A DNA stretch of 64,000 bases from a halophilic archaeon (GTDB lineage: Archaea; Halobacteriota; Halobacteria; Halobacteriales; Haladaptataceae), in contig QNGA01000001.1 of the NCBI GenBank assembly GCA_003298465.1, positions 310,001-374,000 of the forward strand. Reading direction: 5' to 3'. Below the pieces are notes generated by a model, which saw only the letters and a list, made by a program, of their open reading frames with translations, made no database searches and was not told where the DNA came from. Position numbers and translations under genes: made by a program. Shown in pieces: positions 1 through 8,234 of the stretch; position 1 is the first letter of the stretch; each line of letters opens with the position of its first letter.

Positions 1-249
1 CTCCCACTCGCTCTCCTTCTCGTTCGTGAGCGCGCGCATCGGCGCGACGAAGAGCGCGGTGCCGCCGTCCCGGAGCGCCTTGCAGATGGCCAGTTCCGCG
101 AGCGCGGTCTTCCCGCTGGCGGTCGGCGCGCTGGCGACGACGTTGTCGTCGCTGTCGAGCAGGGCCGGCAGCATCTCCCGTTGCATGTCGTTGAACTCCT
201 CGAACGGGAACGCCTCCGCGAACTCGGGGACCACCTCGGAGACCTGCAT
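1..249 (-). CDS. DEAD/DEAH-box helicase, Ski2/Hel308-like (N-terminal 83 residues, cut by window edge)
   Basis: The minus-strand reading frame starts at ATG 247-249 and runs off the left edge, so only the N-terminus is visible. It holds a Q-motif-like segment (FNDMQREMLPALL) followed by a Walker A motif (SAPTASGKT) and a motif Ia-like stretch (LFVAPMRALTNEK). These are typical of superfamily 2 Ski2/Hel308-type helicases, which unwind nucleic acid using ATP. The DEAD/DEAH box and later motifs lie outside the window, so the subfamily is inferred. No gene lies between this start and the lipoprotein gene on the same strand about 140 bp upstream. Confidence 0.85.
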   Translation of the reverse strand, partial: MQVSEVVPEFAEAFPFEEFNDMQREMLPALLDSDDNVVASAPTASGKTALAELAICKALRDGGTALFVAPMRALTNEKESEWE

Positions 250-391
250 CGTTACGAAGGCAGGACGGGGGGTAGAAAGGCGTTTCTTTACTCGGCCGGT
301 GGGCCCGTTGTGTACGACGGCTCAGGCGAAACCGTCGGAAATCGCTCCATCGAATCACTCACAGAGTAATGAAATTACCTTACGTGCGAAA

Positions 392-802
392 CTATCCACG
401 GCACTCGTAATGTAATCGTATCTTTTCTGGCCCCCCGATTCCGATTACCAAACTCGCGCCACCTGCTTCACAATCTTTCTCTGGTTTGTACTCGAATACC
501 CGGGTTTCTCCGCTTCCTAGTTCGACTCTTATTTTATCTGCATCTCCCTCGAACTCTCGTGATTCATCGCCTTTCCCAGGGTGTAACACGTACTTGTGAT
601 CGAATACCTTCTCTTCACTTCTTAATATAGTTAAAGTAACCCTTTTGACCGATTCTGAACTATTAATAACATAAATTTCGTGGGATTCGGGCGTCTGTTT
701 TGCGTCTATTATGTTATCAACACAACCAGTCACAAATGGTAGAATACCCGTTGTAATCACTCTCCCGAATGTTCGCCGGTTCATAGATAACTCGCAAGAC
801 AT
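392..802 (-). CDS. Small predicted lipoprotein of unknown function
   Basis: A 136-residue protein with an N-terminal signal: basic NRR, a hydrophobic stretch, then a lipobox-like FVTGC with a Cys for lipid attachment. The mature part is short, charged and beta-rich in appearance (EIYVINSSES, VELGSGETRVFEY), which suggests a small extracellular domain; I do not recognise the family. Two starts are possible: ATG 800-802 sits 26 nt from a GATAAG-type TATA box (826-831), which fits a leaderless mRNA, while ATG 782-784 would give a more typical MNRRTF start. The gene is clearly more AT-rich than its neighbours and uses many A/T-ending codons, a possible sign of transfer. Confidence 0.6.
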   Translation of the reverse strand: MSCELSMNRRTFGRVITTGILPFVTGCVDNIIDAKQTPESHEIYVINSSESVKRVTLTILRSEEKVFDHKYVLHPGKGDESREFEGDADKIRVELGSGETRVFEYKPEKDCEAGGASLVIGIGGPEKIRLHYECRG

Positions 803-1124
803 CCTCTCTCAATATGAACATTACTCTTATCGCCTCAATCACTCATACTAAAATTCTAAACCATTTAACCAAAGGAATATTTGATTTTCATATTGCCAGT
901 CTATTATCACACACCGTCAAAAAATAGCATCAATGGCGACGCTAGTGGGCGAAATGTTATGAAAACTATTGGGACCGGTGTTGGAACCGCTCTGACGGCG
1001 GCTATTCTTCTCGGTTTCGTTCCAGTAGAAATCTGACCGAAACATTCCCTCGCGCGACAAATTCAATCAAATTCACAAATCGCCTTCCCAAACGATAAAG
1101 AGACGCGAGACCCACCGACGGACC
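803..1124. other. AT-rich intergenic stretch between lipoprotein gene and ilvA
   Basis: About 320 bp with clearly lower GC than the rest of the window. It holds the promoters of both flanking genes: GATAAG (on the minus strand, 826-831) for the lipoprotein and GATAAAG (1094-1100) for ilvA. A 25-codon frame at 959-1036 (+), starting MKTIGTGVGTALTAA, would encode one hydrophobic helix. It lacks a well-placed TATA box, so I do not call it a gene. Nothing else was seen. Confidence 0.5.
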
Positions 1125-2336
1125 ATGATAGAACTCGGGGACGTACTGGAGGCCCGAGAGCGAGTCGCCGAGACCTCTCGGCACACGCCGCTCGACTACT
1201 CGCACACGTTTTCGGACATGACGGGTGCGGCGGTCCACCCGAAACTGGAGACGTTCCAGCGCACGGGCTCGTTCAAGATTCGCGGCGCGACCAACCGCAT
1301 CAAGACCCTCTCCGAGGCGGAGAAGGAGGCGGGCGTCGTCACCGCCAGCGCGGGCAACCACGCCCAGGGCGTCGCGCTCGCGGCGACGCGAAGCGGCGTC
1401 GACTCGAAGATAGTCATGCCGGAGAACGCGCCCATCTCGAAGATAAAGGCGACCCGGGACTACGGCGCGGAGGTCGTCCTCTACGGCGAGGACTACAACG
1501 AGGCCCAGGAGCGCGCCCACGAACTCGAAGACGAGGAGGGTCGCACCTACGTCCACGCGTTCGACGACGAGAAGGTAATGGCGGGCCAGGGCACCATCGG
1601 CCTGGAGATAGTGGACGACCTGCCTGACGTCGACACCGTGGTCGTCCCCATCGGCGGCGGCGGACTCGTCAGCGGCGTCGCCACGGCGGTGAAGGGTCAG
1701 ATCCCCGACGCGCGCGTCGTCGGCGTTCAGGCCGAGGGCGCCTCCAGCGTCGCCCAGTCGCTCCAGAAGGGCGAACGCCACCGACTCGACAGCGTCGACA
1801 CCGTCGCGGACGGCATCGCCACGCGGAGCGCCGGCGAGAAGCCGTTCGAGGTCATCCGGGAACGCGTCGACGAGGTCGTCACCGTCTCCGACTCCGAGAT
1901 CGCGGTCGCGCTGACCTACCTCCTCGAACGCAGCAAGACGCTCGTCGAGGGGGCCGGTGCGGTTGCACTCGCCGCGACGCTGGGCGAGAAGTTCGACTAC
2001 GCCGACGACGAGGTCATCGCCCCCGTCCTCTCCGGCGGCAACATCGACATGAACACCCTCACGACGGTCATCATGCGCGGACTCGTCGAGACGGGCCGGT
2101 ACGTGAAACTCCGAACCGTGCTGAAAGACCGTCCGGGGTCGCTCCGCGAACTGCTGGACGTGGTGGCCGACGCGCGGGCGAATATCTACGCCATCCAGCA
2201 CGACCGCACCTCCCGCGACATCGGGATGAACGCGACCGAGGTGGAACTCGACCTCGAAACGCGCGGTCCGGAGCACGTCGACGACCTGCTGGCGTCGTTG
2301 CGCGACAGCGGGTTCGACGTCGAAGTGCTCGTTTAG
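1125..2336 (+). CDS. ilvA: Threonine ammonia-lyase (threonine dehydratase)
   Basis: A 403-residue PLP fold-type II enzyme that deaminates threonine to 2-oxobutanoate, the first step towards isoleucine. The PLP-binding lysine lies in TGSFKIRGA near residue 50, and the phosphate-binding glycine loop GGGGLVSG lies near residue 185. The last ~75 residues (VLKDRPGSLRELLDVVAD onward) form an ACT-type regulatory domain, giving the short single-ACT form. The start is ATG 1125, 28 nt after GATAAAG, consistent with a leaderless transcript. The next gene is ridA, whose product hydrolyses the enamine/imine made by this reaction, so the pair makes metabolic sense. Confidence 0.95.
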   Translation: MIELGDVLEARERVAETSRHTPLDYSHTFSDMTGAAVHPKLETFQRTGSFKIRGATNRIKTLSEAEKEAGVVTASAGNHAQGVALAATRSGVDSKIVMPENAPISKIKATRDYGAEVVLYGEDYNEAQERAHELEDEEGRTYVHAFDDEKVMAGQGTIGLEIVDDLPDVDTVVVPIGGGGLVSGVATAVKGQIPDARVVGVQAEGASSVAQSLQKGERHRLDSVDTVADGIATRSAGEKPFEVIRERVDEVVTVSDSEIAVALTYLLERSKTLVEGAGAVALAATLGEKFDYADDEVIAPVLSGGNIDMNTLTTVIMRGLVETGRYVKLRTVLKDRPGSLRELLDVVADARANIYAIQHDRTSRDIGMNATEVELDLETRGPEHVDDLLASLRDSGFDVEVLV

Positions 2337-2366
2337 ACGACGGCTTTCGCTCCGTTTTGACGTAGG

Positions 2367-2372
2367 TTTAAG
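2367..2372 (+). promoter_or_regulatory. TATA box of ridA
   Basis: TTTAAG in GTAGGTTTAAGTCC lies 27 nt upstream of the ridA ATG. It indicates that ridA has its own leaderless promoter although it follows ilvA closely. Confidence 0.6.
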
Positions 2373-2395
2373 TCCTGGCGAGCGAACTGTCTGTC

Positions 2396-2776
2396 ATGAA
2401 GCGAGTTATCAGCACGCAGGACGCGCCGGAAGCGGTCGGAGCGTACAGCCAGGCGACGACGAACGGCGACATCGTGTTCACGGCCGGACAGATACCGATG
2501 ACCCCCGACGGCGACCTGCTGGACGACGAGGACATCGCCGTCCAGACCCGCCAGAGCCTGGAGAACGTGAAGGGAATCCTCGAGGAGGAGGGGCTGACGA
2601 TGCAGGACGTGCTGAAGGTCACCGTCTTCATGGACGACATCGGGGACTTCGACGCGATGAACGAGTCCTACCAGGAGTACTTCCAGGACAACCCGCCGGC
2701 CCGGAGCGCGGTCGAGGTGGCGAACCTCCCGAAGGGCGTCGGAATCGAGATAGAGGCCATCGCCGCCGCCGAGTGA
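2396..2776 (+). CDS. ridA: RidA family enamine/imine deaminase
   Basis: A 126-residue protein of the YjgF/YER057c/UK114 family. Family landmarks are visible in order: the N-terminal AVGAYSQA, the FTAGQIP segment, VTVFMDDIGDF, and the C-terminal PARSAVEVANLPKGVGIEIEAIA containing the conserved arginine that binds the carboxylate. Members hydrolyse reactive 2-aminoacrylate and related enamines released by PLP enzymes such as threonine dehydratase, which is encoded just upstream. Length is normal. The start is ATG 2396, placed by its own TATA box. Confidence 0.93.
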   Translation: MKRVISTQDAPEAVGAYSQATTNGDIVFTAGQIPMTPDGDLLDDEDIAVQTRQSLENVKGILEEEGLTMQDVLKVTVFMDDIGDFDAMNESYQEYFQDNPPARSAVEVANLPKGVGIEIEAIAAAE

Positions 2777-2783
2777 CCTCGCC

Positions 2784-2972
2784 GTGGACCCCCGCGTCAA
2801 GCACAGTCTGCTGTGGGGCGTCATCGGTATGCTCGCCTTCCTCGTGCTCCTGCAAGGGTACGAACTGTTCAGCGGCTACCGGTACGACGTCGCCGTGAAG
2901 GTCGGCGTGGCGCTCCTCGTCGCCGTCGGGGCGTCGACGCTCACATACGTCGCCGACGGCGTCCTGTCGTAA
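2784..2972 (+). CDS. Small two-helix membrane protein
   Basis: A 62-residue protein starting at GTG 2784, 7 nt after the ridA stop, so probably co-transcribed with it. It has two hydrophobic segments (LLWGVIGMLAFLVLL near residues 8-23 and KVGVALLVAVGAS near 39-51) joined by a short polar loop with GYELFSGYRYD. I do not recognise a catalytic motif, and no function can be assigned. Tight spacing to ridA is the only hint of a link. Confidence 0.7.
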   Translation: MDPRVKHSLLWGVIGMLAFLVLLQGYELFSGYRYDVAVKVGVALLVAVGASTLTYVADGVLS

Positions 2973-2981
2973 AGGGAAGCC

Positions 2982-2988
2982 TTTAAAC
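2982..2988 (+). promoter_or_regulatory. TATA box of the tRNA-Ser gene
   Basis: TTTAAAC lies about 28 nt upstream of the first base of the tRNA, the expected archaeal TATA-to-start spacing. Confidence 0.65.
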
Positions 2989-3013
2989 GCGACTCTCGGT
3001 TACCAACTGTTGG

Positions 3014-3095
3014 GCCGGGATGGCCGAATGGCAAAGCGCACGCCTGGAAAGCGTGTCCCCGTTAGGGGTTCTGGGTTCAAATCCCAGTCCCGGCG
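3014..3095 (+). tRNA. tRNA-Ser (anticodon GGA)
   Basis: An 82-nt type II tRNA. The acceptor stem pairs GCCGGGA (3014-3020) with TCCCGGC (3088-3094), with discriminator G at 3095. The anticodon arm is CACGC/GCGTG with loop CTGGAAA, giving anticodon GGA at 3046-3048. A long variable arm (TCCCC GTTA GGGG region) and a T-arm CTGGG-TTCAAAT-CCCAG complete the fold. The long variable arm is diagnostic for serine or leucine, and GGA reads UCC/UCU serine codons. No CCA is encoded and no intron was seen. Confidence 0.97.
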
Positions 3096-3151
3096 TCTTT
3101 CTGCGATTTCCGACTGCGAGCGCCGCGTCTCGTCGCGGTGACACCTTCGGA

Positions 3152-3319
3152 CTACGCCAGCGACGTGCCGACGCCCGCCGGTAGCGACGCCGCGGCGAAC
3201 TCGACGGCGAGCGCGGCGAGCAACTCGCCGCCGACGTACAGTATCGCGCCCGCCGCGAGCCCGAGCGCGAGCAGGACGAACAGCAGTATCCACCAGAGCG
3301 GAACTGATTCTTCGGCCAT
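3152..3319 (-). CDS. Small single-helix membrane protein
   Basis: A 55-residue frame on the minus strand, from ATG 3317-3319 to TAG 3152-3154. After a short acidic N-terminus (MAEESVPLWW) it has one long hydrophobic segment (LLFVLLALGLAAGAILYVGG) and then an alanine-rich tail. It lies just upstream of the minD-like gene, which ends leftward at 3361 on the same strand, so it could be the last gene of that transcript (41-nt gap). No family is recognised. Confidence 0.55.
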   Translation of the reverse strand: MAEESVPLWWILLFVLLALGLAAGAILYVGGELLAALAVEFAAASLPAGVGTSLA

Positions 3320-3360
3320 CTCCCGAACCTACGTGTCGAAGAAACTACTGGTTTCCGACG

Positions 3361-4881
3361 TCAGCGGAACAGCGACCCGATGCGGCCGAAGATGCCTGCT
3401 TCGTCCTCGTCCGCCTCGTCGTCCTCGTTCGCCATCGCGCCGAGTTCCGTCTGGCCAGGCTCGCCCTCCTCGAAGGGGACGGCCTCCGGTTCGTCGTCCG
3501 CGCTGCTCGCCTGCCACGGCGCTTTCGCTGTATCGCCGGCCGACTCTGACGCGTCCTCGGACACCGCCGCGTCGTCGTCGGACGCGTCGCCAGGCTCGGC
3601 CTCGTCCGTCGCCGGACGGTCGCTCGCCTCCGTCTCGTCGGGTGCCGGTGTCGAGGGCTCGCCCGCGACGTCTCCCACCTCCGCTTCGGTTGGGGCGTCG
3701 TCCGCCTCGTCGGTCACCCGGACGCGCTTCCCGGCCGTCGCGTCGGTCCGGTCGTCGAGTGGGTCTTCGGAGGCGGGGTCGTCGGTGCTGGCGTCGTCCG
3801 CCGCGTCGGACCCGGCGGCGTCGACCGCCGGGGCGCCGTCGTCGGGGGACGTCGCTCCGGAGTCGTCCGGGTCGTCGCTCGCGTCCTTCTCGTCCGCCGT
3901 CTCGGGCGGAGTCCCGTCGGCGGCGTCGCTCGCGTCCTCGTCCGGAGTGGTCGGCTCCGGGGCGTCGCCCGCCTCGACGATGCGTTCGTCGATGAGGTCG
4001 TGAACCGGGTCGGCGTCGAACGAGTCGGCGTCGCCGAGTTCCGCCTCCGCGTCGGCGAGCGCCGGAGCGGCGGCGTCGCCCGGCGCGGAATCGTCACCCG
4101 GCTCGGGGTCGTCGTCCGCTGCGTCCCGGACTCCGTCTCCGTCCTCGTCCGTTTTGGCCTCCCGGCGCTCCGTCTCGTCCGTCCCGGCCAGCACCCCGGC
4201 GAGGTCGCGGTACGCCGCCGCCGCGTCGCCGTTCGGCGCGAACGCGGCGAGCGGTCGTCCGGCGTCGATGCTCATCGGGACGGTCTCGTCCGTCGGGACG
4301 ACCGCCAGGATGTCGGTCTCCAGCGTTCCCTCCACGTCGTCGGCGTTCAGGATGTCGTCGCCGCGCTGGGTGAGCACCGCGCCGCGGACCGTACCGCCGA
4401 CGTGCGCGGTGAGTTCGCCCGTCTTGGCCGTGTCGCGCACCGAGGCGACGTCCGGCGTCGTGACGAGCAGGACGGCGTCGGCCAGCGAGAGGGGAAGCAT
4501 CGTGTCGTAGCTGATGCCGGCCCCGGTGTCGAGCAGGACGAAGTCGTACTCCTCGCGGAGTGCCGCGACGACCTCCGGGAGGTTCTCCGTCTCGGACTTG
4601 GCGAACGCCTGGATGTCGGTGCTGCTCGGAAGGACGTCGACGTCGCCGGGGGCCTCGTAGACGGCGGCGGCGACGTTCGCCTCGCCGGCCAGCACGTCGT
4701 GGAGCGTCGCCCCGTCCATCTCGAAGTCGAGGAACCCGGCGATGTTCGCCATCCCCAGGTCCGTGTCGACGACGACCACGTCGGCCCCCGCCTCGGCGAG
4801 CATCGCCCCGAGGTTTATCGCGGTGGTCGTCTTCCCCACACCGCCCTTCCCGCTCGCGACGGTGTACACGTGTCCGGTCAT
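3361..4881 (-). CDS. MinD/ParA-family ATPase with long acidic linker and C-terminal amphipathic helix (MinD4-like)
   Basis: A 506-residue protein. Residues 1 to ~235 are a MinD-type ATPase with the deviant Walker A GKGGVGKTT (residues 11-19), switch I region DTDLGMANIAG and Walker B-like FVLLDTGAG. Residues ~236-490 are a very acidic low-complexity linker; its start holds DEDGDGVRDAADD, which resembles a thrombospondin type-3 calcium loop. The end, GIFGRIGSLFR, is a likely amphipathic membrane-targeting helix, like the C-terminus of bacterial MinD. A MinD paralogue with a long C-terminal extension (MinD4) positions the motility and chemosensory machinery in Haloferax; this architecture matches, but orthology is inferred. 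Not near min, cdv or arl genes. Confidence 0.88.
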   Translation of the reverse strand: MTGHVYTVASGKGGVGKTTTAINLGAMLAEAGADVVVVDTDLGMANIAGFLDFEMDGATLHDVLAGEANVAAAVYEAPGDVDVLPSSTDIQAFAKSETENLPEVVAALREEYDFVLLDTGAGISYDTMLPLSLADAVLLVTTPDVASVRDTAKTGELTAHVGGTVRGAVLTQRGDDILNADDVEGTLETDILAVVPTDETVPMSIDAGRPLAAFAPNGDAAAAYRDLAGVLAGTDETERREAKTDEDGDGVRDAADDDPEPGDDSAPGDAAAPALADAEAELGDADSFDADPVHDLIDERIVEAGDAPEPTTPDEDASDAADGTPPETADEKDASDDPDDSGATSPDDGAPAVDAAGSDAADDASTDDPASEDPLDDRTDATAGKRVRVTDEADDAPTEAEVGDVAGEPSTPAPDETEASDRPATDEAEPGDASDDDAAVSEDASESAGDTAKAPWQASSADDEPEAVPFEEGEPGQTELGAMANEDDEADEDEAGIFGRIGSLFR

Positions 4882-4910
4882 ATCTGTTACTTCGAACCCA
4901 ACGAAGACAT

Positions 4911-4919
4911 GTATATAAA
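4911..4919 (-). promoter_or_regulatory. Strong TATA box of the minD-like gene
   Basis: Read on the minus strand the sequence is CTTTATATAC, centred about 33 nt upstream of ATG 4879-4881. It predicts a leaderless or nearly leaderless mRNA. Confidence 0.6.
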
Positions 4920-4963
4920 GTTAGCCCGTCGAGGGGCGGCGTCCGACGCGTCTCGGACCGGAC

Positions 4964-6022
4964 TTACCGCGAGTACTCCGCGCCGCCAAGGTGCGCCAGC
5001 AGCGCCTTCTGGACGTGCAGGCGGTTCTCGGCCTGCTGCCAGGCGAGCGAGCGCTCGCTCTCCAGCGCGTCGCCGGTGATCTCCTCGCCGCGGTGGGCGG
5101 GCAGGCAGTGCATCACCGCCGCGTCCGGGGCGCGTGCGAGCAGGTCGGCGTTCACCTGGAACCCCTCGAAGGCGGTCAGTTTCTCCTCGCGCTCGTCCTC
5201 GTCGCCCATGCTCACCCAGACGTCGGTGTAGACGGCGTCGGCGCCCTCGACGGCGGACTCGGGGTCGTGGACGACCTCGGGCGCGGGACCGCGCGCCGCC
5301 GCGCGTTCGAGCACGTCCGCGGGAAGTTCGTAGCCCTGCGGCGTCGCCACCGTCACGTCGACGCCCATCGTCGCGGCGGCGACGACGAACGACGCGGCGA
5401 CGTTGTTCCCGTCGCCGACCCAGGTGACCGACAGGTCCGAGAGCGCTCGCGGGTCGCCCCCGCTCGTCCGTTCCGAGGCGCCGTGCGCCTCGCTGCCGAA
5501 CCGCTGGCGGAGCGCGAGCAGGTCGGCCAGCGCCTGGCAGGGGTGAGCGAAGTCGGAGAGCGCGTTGACGACCGGGACGGTGGCGTGCTCGGCCATCGTC
5601 TCCAGGGTCCCGTGGTCGAACACGCGCGCCACGACGAACTCGCCGTAGCGCGACAGCACCCGCGCCGTGTCCGAGACGGGTTCGCCGCGGTCGAGTTGCG
5701 TGTCGTCCGGGCCGAGGAAGACGGCGTGACCGCCGAGGTGGGTCATCCCCGTCTCGAAGGAGACCCGGGTCCGGGTGCTGGGCTTCTCGAACAGCATCGT
5801 CGCCGTCGCGCCCGGCAGCACGGCGTGGGATTCACCGTCGGCGCGCGCCCGCTCGAACGCTCGCGCCGAATCGACGACGGCTCGCAGGTCGGCTTCGCTC
5901 AGGTCGTCGACGGTCAGGAAGTGCGCCGGGTCGGCGTCGACGTTCGGACTGCTGTTCGACGGCTGCGGTTCCGGGGTCGTCCCGTGGTCGTTCGGCGTCA
6001 TTGGTTCGTGCTTCGGCGTCAT
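4964..6022 (-). CDS. argF: Ornithine carbamoyltransferase
   Basis: A 352-residue enzyme that makes citrulline from ornithine and carbamoyl phosphate. Landmarks: carbamoyl-phosphate loop EKPSTRTRVSFE, FAHPCQALADLL, WVGDGNNVAASF, and ornithine-binding MHCLPAHRGEEI. The chosen start, ATG 6020-6022, overlaps the argE stop as ATGA; an in-frame ATG at 5999-6001 is an alternative. The protein carries ~30 extra polar N-terminal residues and an insertion (GSEAHGASERTSGGDPR) compared with usual ~300-residue members. It is the last gene of the argW-argF operon. Confidence 0.95.
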   Translation of the reverse strand: MTPKHEPMTPNDHGTTPEPQPSNSSPNVDADPAHFLTVDDLSEADLRAVVDSARAFERARADGESHAVLPGATATMLFEKPSTRTRVSFETGMTHLGGHAVFLGPDDTQLDRGEPVSDTARVLSRYGEFVVARVFDHGTLETMAEHATVPVVNALSDFAHPCQALADLLALRQRFGSEAHGASERTSGGDPRALSDLSVTWVGDGNNVAASFVVAAATMGVDVTVATPQGYELPADVLERAAARGPAPEVVHDPESAVEGADAVYTDVWVSMGDEDEREEKLTAFEGFQVNADLLARAPDAAVMHCLPAHRGEEITGDALESERSLAWQQAENRLHVQKALLAHLGGAEYSR

Positions 6023-7104
6023 TCGTTGTTTTCCAGGCGGTTCTCCGCGACCCGTCCGAGCACCGCGACGGCGCGGTCGAACTCCGCGAGGTCGAGGCGT
6101 TCGTCGGGCGCGTGGTCGAACGTCGAGTCGCCGGGGCCGTAGGTGGCGACCGGGCAGTCCCAGGCCGCGGCGTAGAGGTTCGCGTCGCTGGTCCCGGTCT
6201 TGCGGAGCAGACCGGGGTTGCCGCCCTCCGCGCGGACGGCGACCCGGAACGCTCGCGCGAGGTCGGTCCGGGGGCTGGACAGCGTCGGCGGGATGGGCTC
6301 GTCCCACGAGACGTCGCCGGCGTCGAGTTCGCTCTCGGCCGTCTCGCGTATCTCCGCGGCGGTCGTCCCGGGCGGAATCCGGAACTGCACGTCGACGGTG
6401 GCCGCGGTCGCGAGGCCGTCGTCGGCGAGGCCGCCGTCGAACGCGACCGGTTTCACGGTCACCGACTCGAAGACGGGGTCGTCGCCGTCGCCGTCGAACT
6501 CGGCCTTCACGCGCGAGAGCCAGCCCGTCGCGTGCTCGACGGCGTTCGGGTCGGGCCGGGAGGTGTGGACGGAGTCGACGGCGACCGAGTAGGTGCCGGC
6601 GAGGAAGCCGCGGTAGCCGAGCGTCAGGTCGTCCCAGCCGCTGGGTTCGCCGTTGACGACCGCGGCGGGTTCCGCGCGCTCGTCGACGAGGTGGCGCGCC
6701 CCCCGGGAGTCGGTCTCCTCGCCGACGACGCCGACGAAGCTCGCGCCCGTCTCGACGGCCGCGACCGCCATCGCGGCCAGCGGCCCCTTCGCGTCGACGC
6801 TGCCGCGTCCCCAGAGGACCTCGCTCTCGTCGGTCTCCTCGACTTCCACCGGAATCTCGCCCGGCACGGTGTCGACGTGGGAGGTCAGCAGGACGCCGTC
6901 GTCGCCGGGCGCGCGGACGTTGCCGACCTCGTCCAGCCGCGCCTCGCGGTCGTGGCGCTCGAAGAACGCGGCGAGGCGCTCGGCGCACTCGCGCTCGTCG
7001 CCCGTCACGGACGGCGTCTCGACGAGGTCGACGAGCAGGTCGCGGGCCGCCGCCTCGGACACCTCGTGCGTGACGACGTCGGCCGCCCCGTCGCTCGCGC
7101 TCAT
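6019..7104 (-). CDS. argE: [ArgW/LysW]-ornithine (lysine) hydrolase, M20 family
   Basis: A 361-residue M20 metallopeptidase-like enzyme that releases ornithine (or lysine) from the carrier protein. Metal-site motifs are present: SHVDTVPG near residue 70, the bridging Asp in RGSVDAKGPLAA, the catalytic/metal Glu pair in GVVGEETDSRGARHL, and a C-terminal region with the final His (STFDHAPDERL). It overlaps both neighbours by ATGA junctions (argD stop/argE start at 7101-7104; argE stop/argF start at 6019-6022), which suggests translational coupling. LysK-type enzymes can serve lysine or ornithine; the absence of lysine genes here and the argF neighbour favour ornithine. Confidence 0.93.
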   Translation of the reverse strand: MSASDGAADVVTHEVSEAAARDLLVDLVETPSVTGDERECAERLAAFFERHDREARLDEVGNVRAPGDDGVLLTSHVDTVPGEIPVEVEETDESEVLWGRGSVDAKGPLAAMAVAAVETGASFVGVVGEETDSRGARHLVDERAEPAAVVNGEPSGWDDLTLGYRGFLAGTYSVAVDSVHTSRPDPNAVEHATGWLSRVKAEFDGDGDDPVFESVTVKPVAFDGGLADDGLATAATVDVQFRIPPGTTAAEIRETAESELDAGDVSWDEPIPPTLSSPRTDLARAFRVAVRAEGGNPGLLRKTGTSDANLYAAAWDCPVATYGPGDSTFDHAPDERLDLAEFDRAVAVLGRVAENRLENNE

Positions 7105-8234
7105 CCGTCACCTCCGAGCGCGTCGGCGAGCGCGTCCACCACGCGGTCGACGTGCGAGCGCTCGACGGTCAGCGGCGGGAGCAACCGGAGGACAGTCCGG
7201 CCCGCGGGGAGCGCGAGCACGCCGTGGTCGAGCGCGAGTTCCTTCAGGAGGCGGTTCGCGCCGCGTTTCACCTCGACGCCGACCAGCAGGCCCTCGCCCC
7301 GGACGTCGCGCACCGGCAGGTCCGCGGCGTGCAACTCGTCGCGGAGGTACGCCCCCGTCTCGGCGGCGCGGCCGGGGAGGTCCTCCTCGACGATGACCGA
7401 CAGCGTCGCCTCGGCGGCGGCGCTGACGACCGGACCGCCGGAGAACGTCGACCCGTGCGAGCCAGCGTCCTCCGCTATCCAGTCGGCGCACAGCGTCGCG
7501 CCCATCGGCAGGCCGCTGGCCAGCCCCTTCGCGGTCGTCAGCACGTCCGGGACGACGCCCGCGGACTCGCAGGCCCACAGCGTCCCCGTCCGGCCGAGGC
7601 CGGTCTGTATCTCGTCGAAGACGAGGGCGGCTCCCGCCTCGTCGGTCAGTTCGCGGGCCGCCCGCAGGTACCCCTCCGGCGCGGGGTTGACGCCGCCCTC
7701 GCCCTGGACCGGTTCGAGGACGACCGCGGCCGTCTCGTCGTCCACGGCGTCGGCGAGGTCGGCCTCGTCGCCGTAGTCGACGAACTCCACGTCGGCGAGG
7801 AGCGGTTCGAACGGCTCGCGGTGCTTCGACTTCCAGGTGGCCGACAGCGCGCCCATCGTGCGGCCGTGGAACCCCTGCTTCGCGGCGACTATCTTGGAGT
7901 TCCCGGTGGCGCTCCGGGCGAACTTCAGCGCCGCCTCGTTGGCCTCCGTCCCGGAGTTGCAGAGCCAGACGTTCCCGACGTCGCCCGGCGCTATCGCGGC
8001 GAGACGCTCGTAGAGGGCGTCGCGCGCGCCGTTACCGTAGGACGCCTGGACGTACAGCAGCTCGGCGGCCTGTTCCTGCACCGCCTCGACCACCTCGGGG
8101 TGGCAGTGGCCGACCGGCGTGACGGCGTAGCTCGCGCCGAAGTCGAGGTACTCCGTTCCGGCGTCGTCGTAGAGGTACGGTCCCTCGCCGCGCTCGATGC
8201 TGATGGGCTTCTCGGAGAAGACGAACCCGCTCAC
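7101..8234 (-). CDS. argD: [ArgW/LysW]-semialdehyde aminotransferase (acetylornithine aminotransferase family)
   Basis: A 377-residue class III PLP aminotransferase that converts the carrier-bound glutamate semialdehyde to carrier-bound ornithine. Visible motifs: NSGTEANEAALKFAR, the FDEIQTGLGRTG cofactor-binding segment with its Asp, and the PLP lysine in LTTAKGLASGLPMG. Length is typical for the family. The start ATG 8232-8234 overlaps the argB stop as ATGA, and the stop overlaps the argE start likewise, so the three genes are read as one coupled unit. Confidence 0.95.
   Translation of the reverse strand: MSGFVFSEKPISIERGEGPYLYDDAGTEYLDFGASYAVTPVGHCHPEVVEAVQEQAAELLYVQASYGNGARDALYERLAAIAPGDVGNVWLCNSGTEANEAALKFARSATGNSKIVAAKQGFHGRTMGALSATWKSKHREPFEPLLADVEFVDYGDEADLADAVDDETAAVVLEPVQGEGGVNPAPEGYLRAARELTDEAGAALVFDEIQTGLGRTGTLWACESAGVVPDVLTTAKGLASGLPMGATLCADWIAEDAGSHGSTFSGGPVVSAAAEATLSVIVEEDLPGRAAETGAYLRDELHAADLPVRDVRGEGLLVGVEVKRGANRLLKELALDHGVLALPAGRTVLRLLPPLTVERSHVDRVVDALADALGGDG

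Noticed and set aside
959..1036. 25-codon hydrophobic frame starting MKTIGTGVG
   Set aside because: Too short and no TATA box at leaderless distance; kept only as a note in the intergenic entry.
4014..4170. DEDGDGVRDAADD in the MinD linker as evidence for a secreted calcium-binding protein
   Set aside because: The protein has no signal peptide and the motif occurs once; it is treated as a feature of an acidic linker.
4000..5079. Long plus-strand open frames opposite minD and argF
   Set aside because: High GC makes antisense frames stay open. Their products are Arg/Val-rich without motifs, whereas the minus-strand frames match known families.
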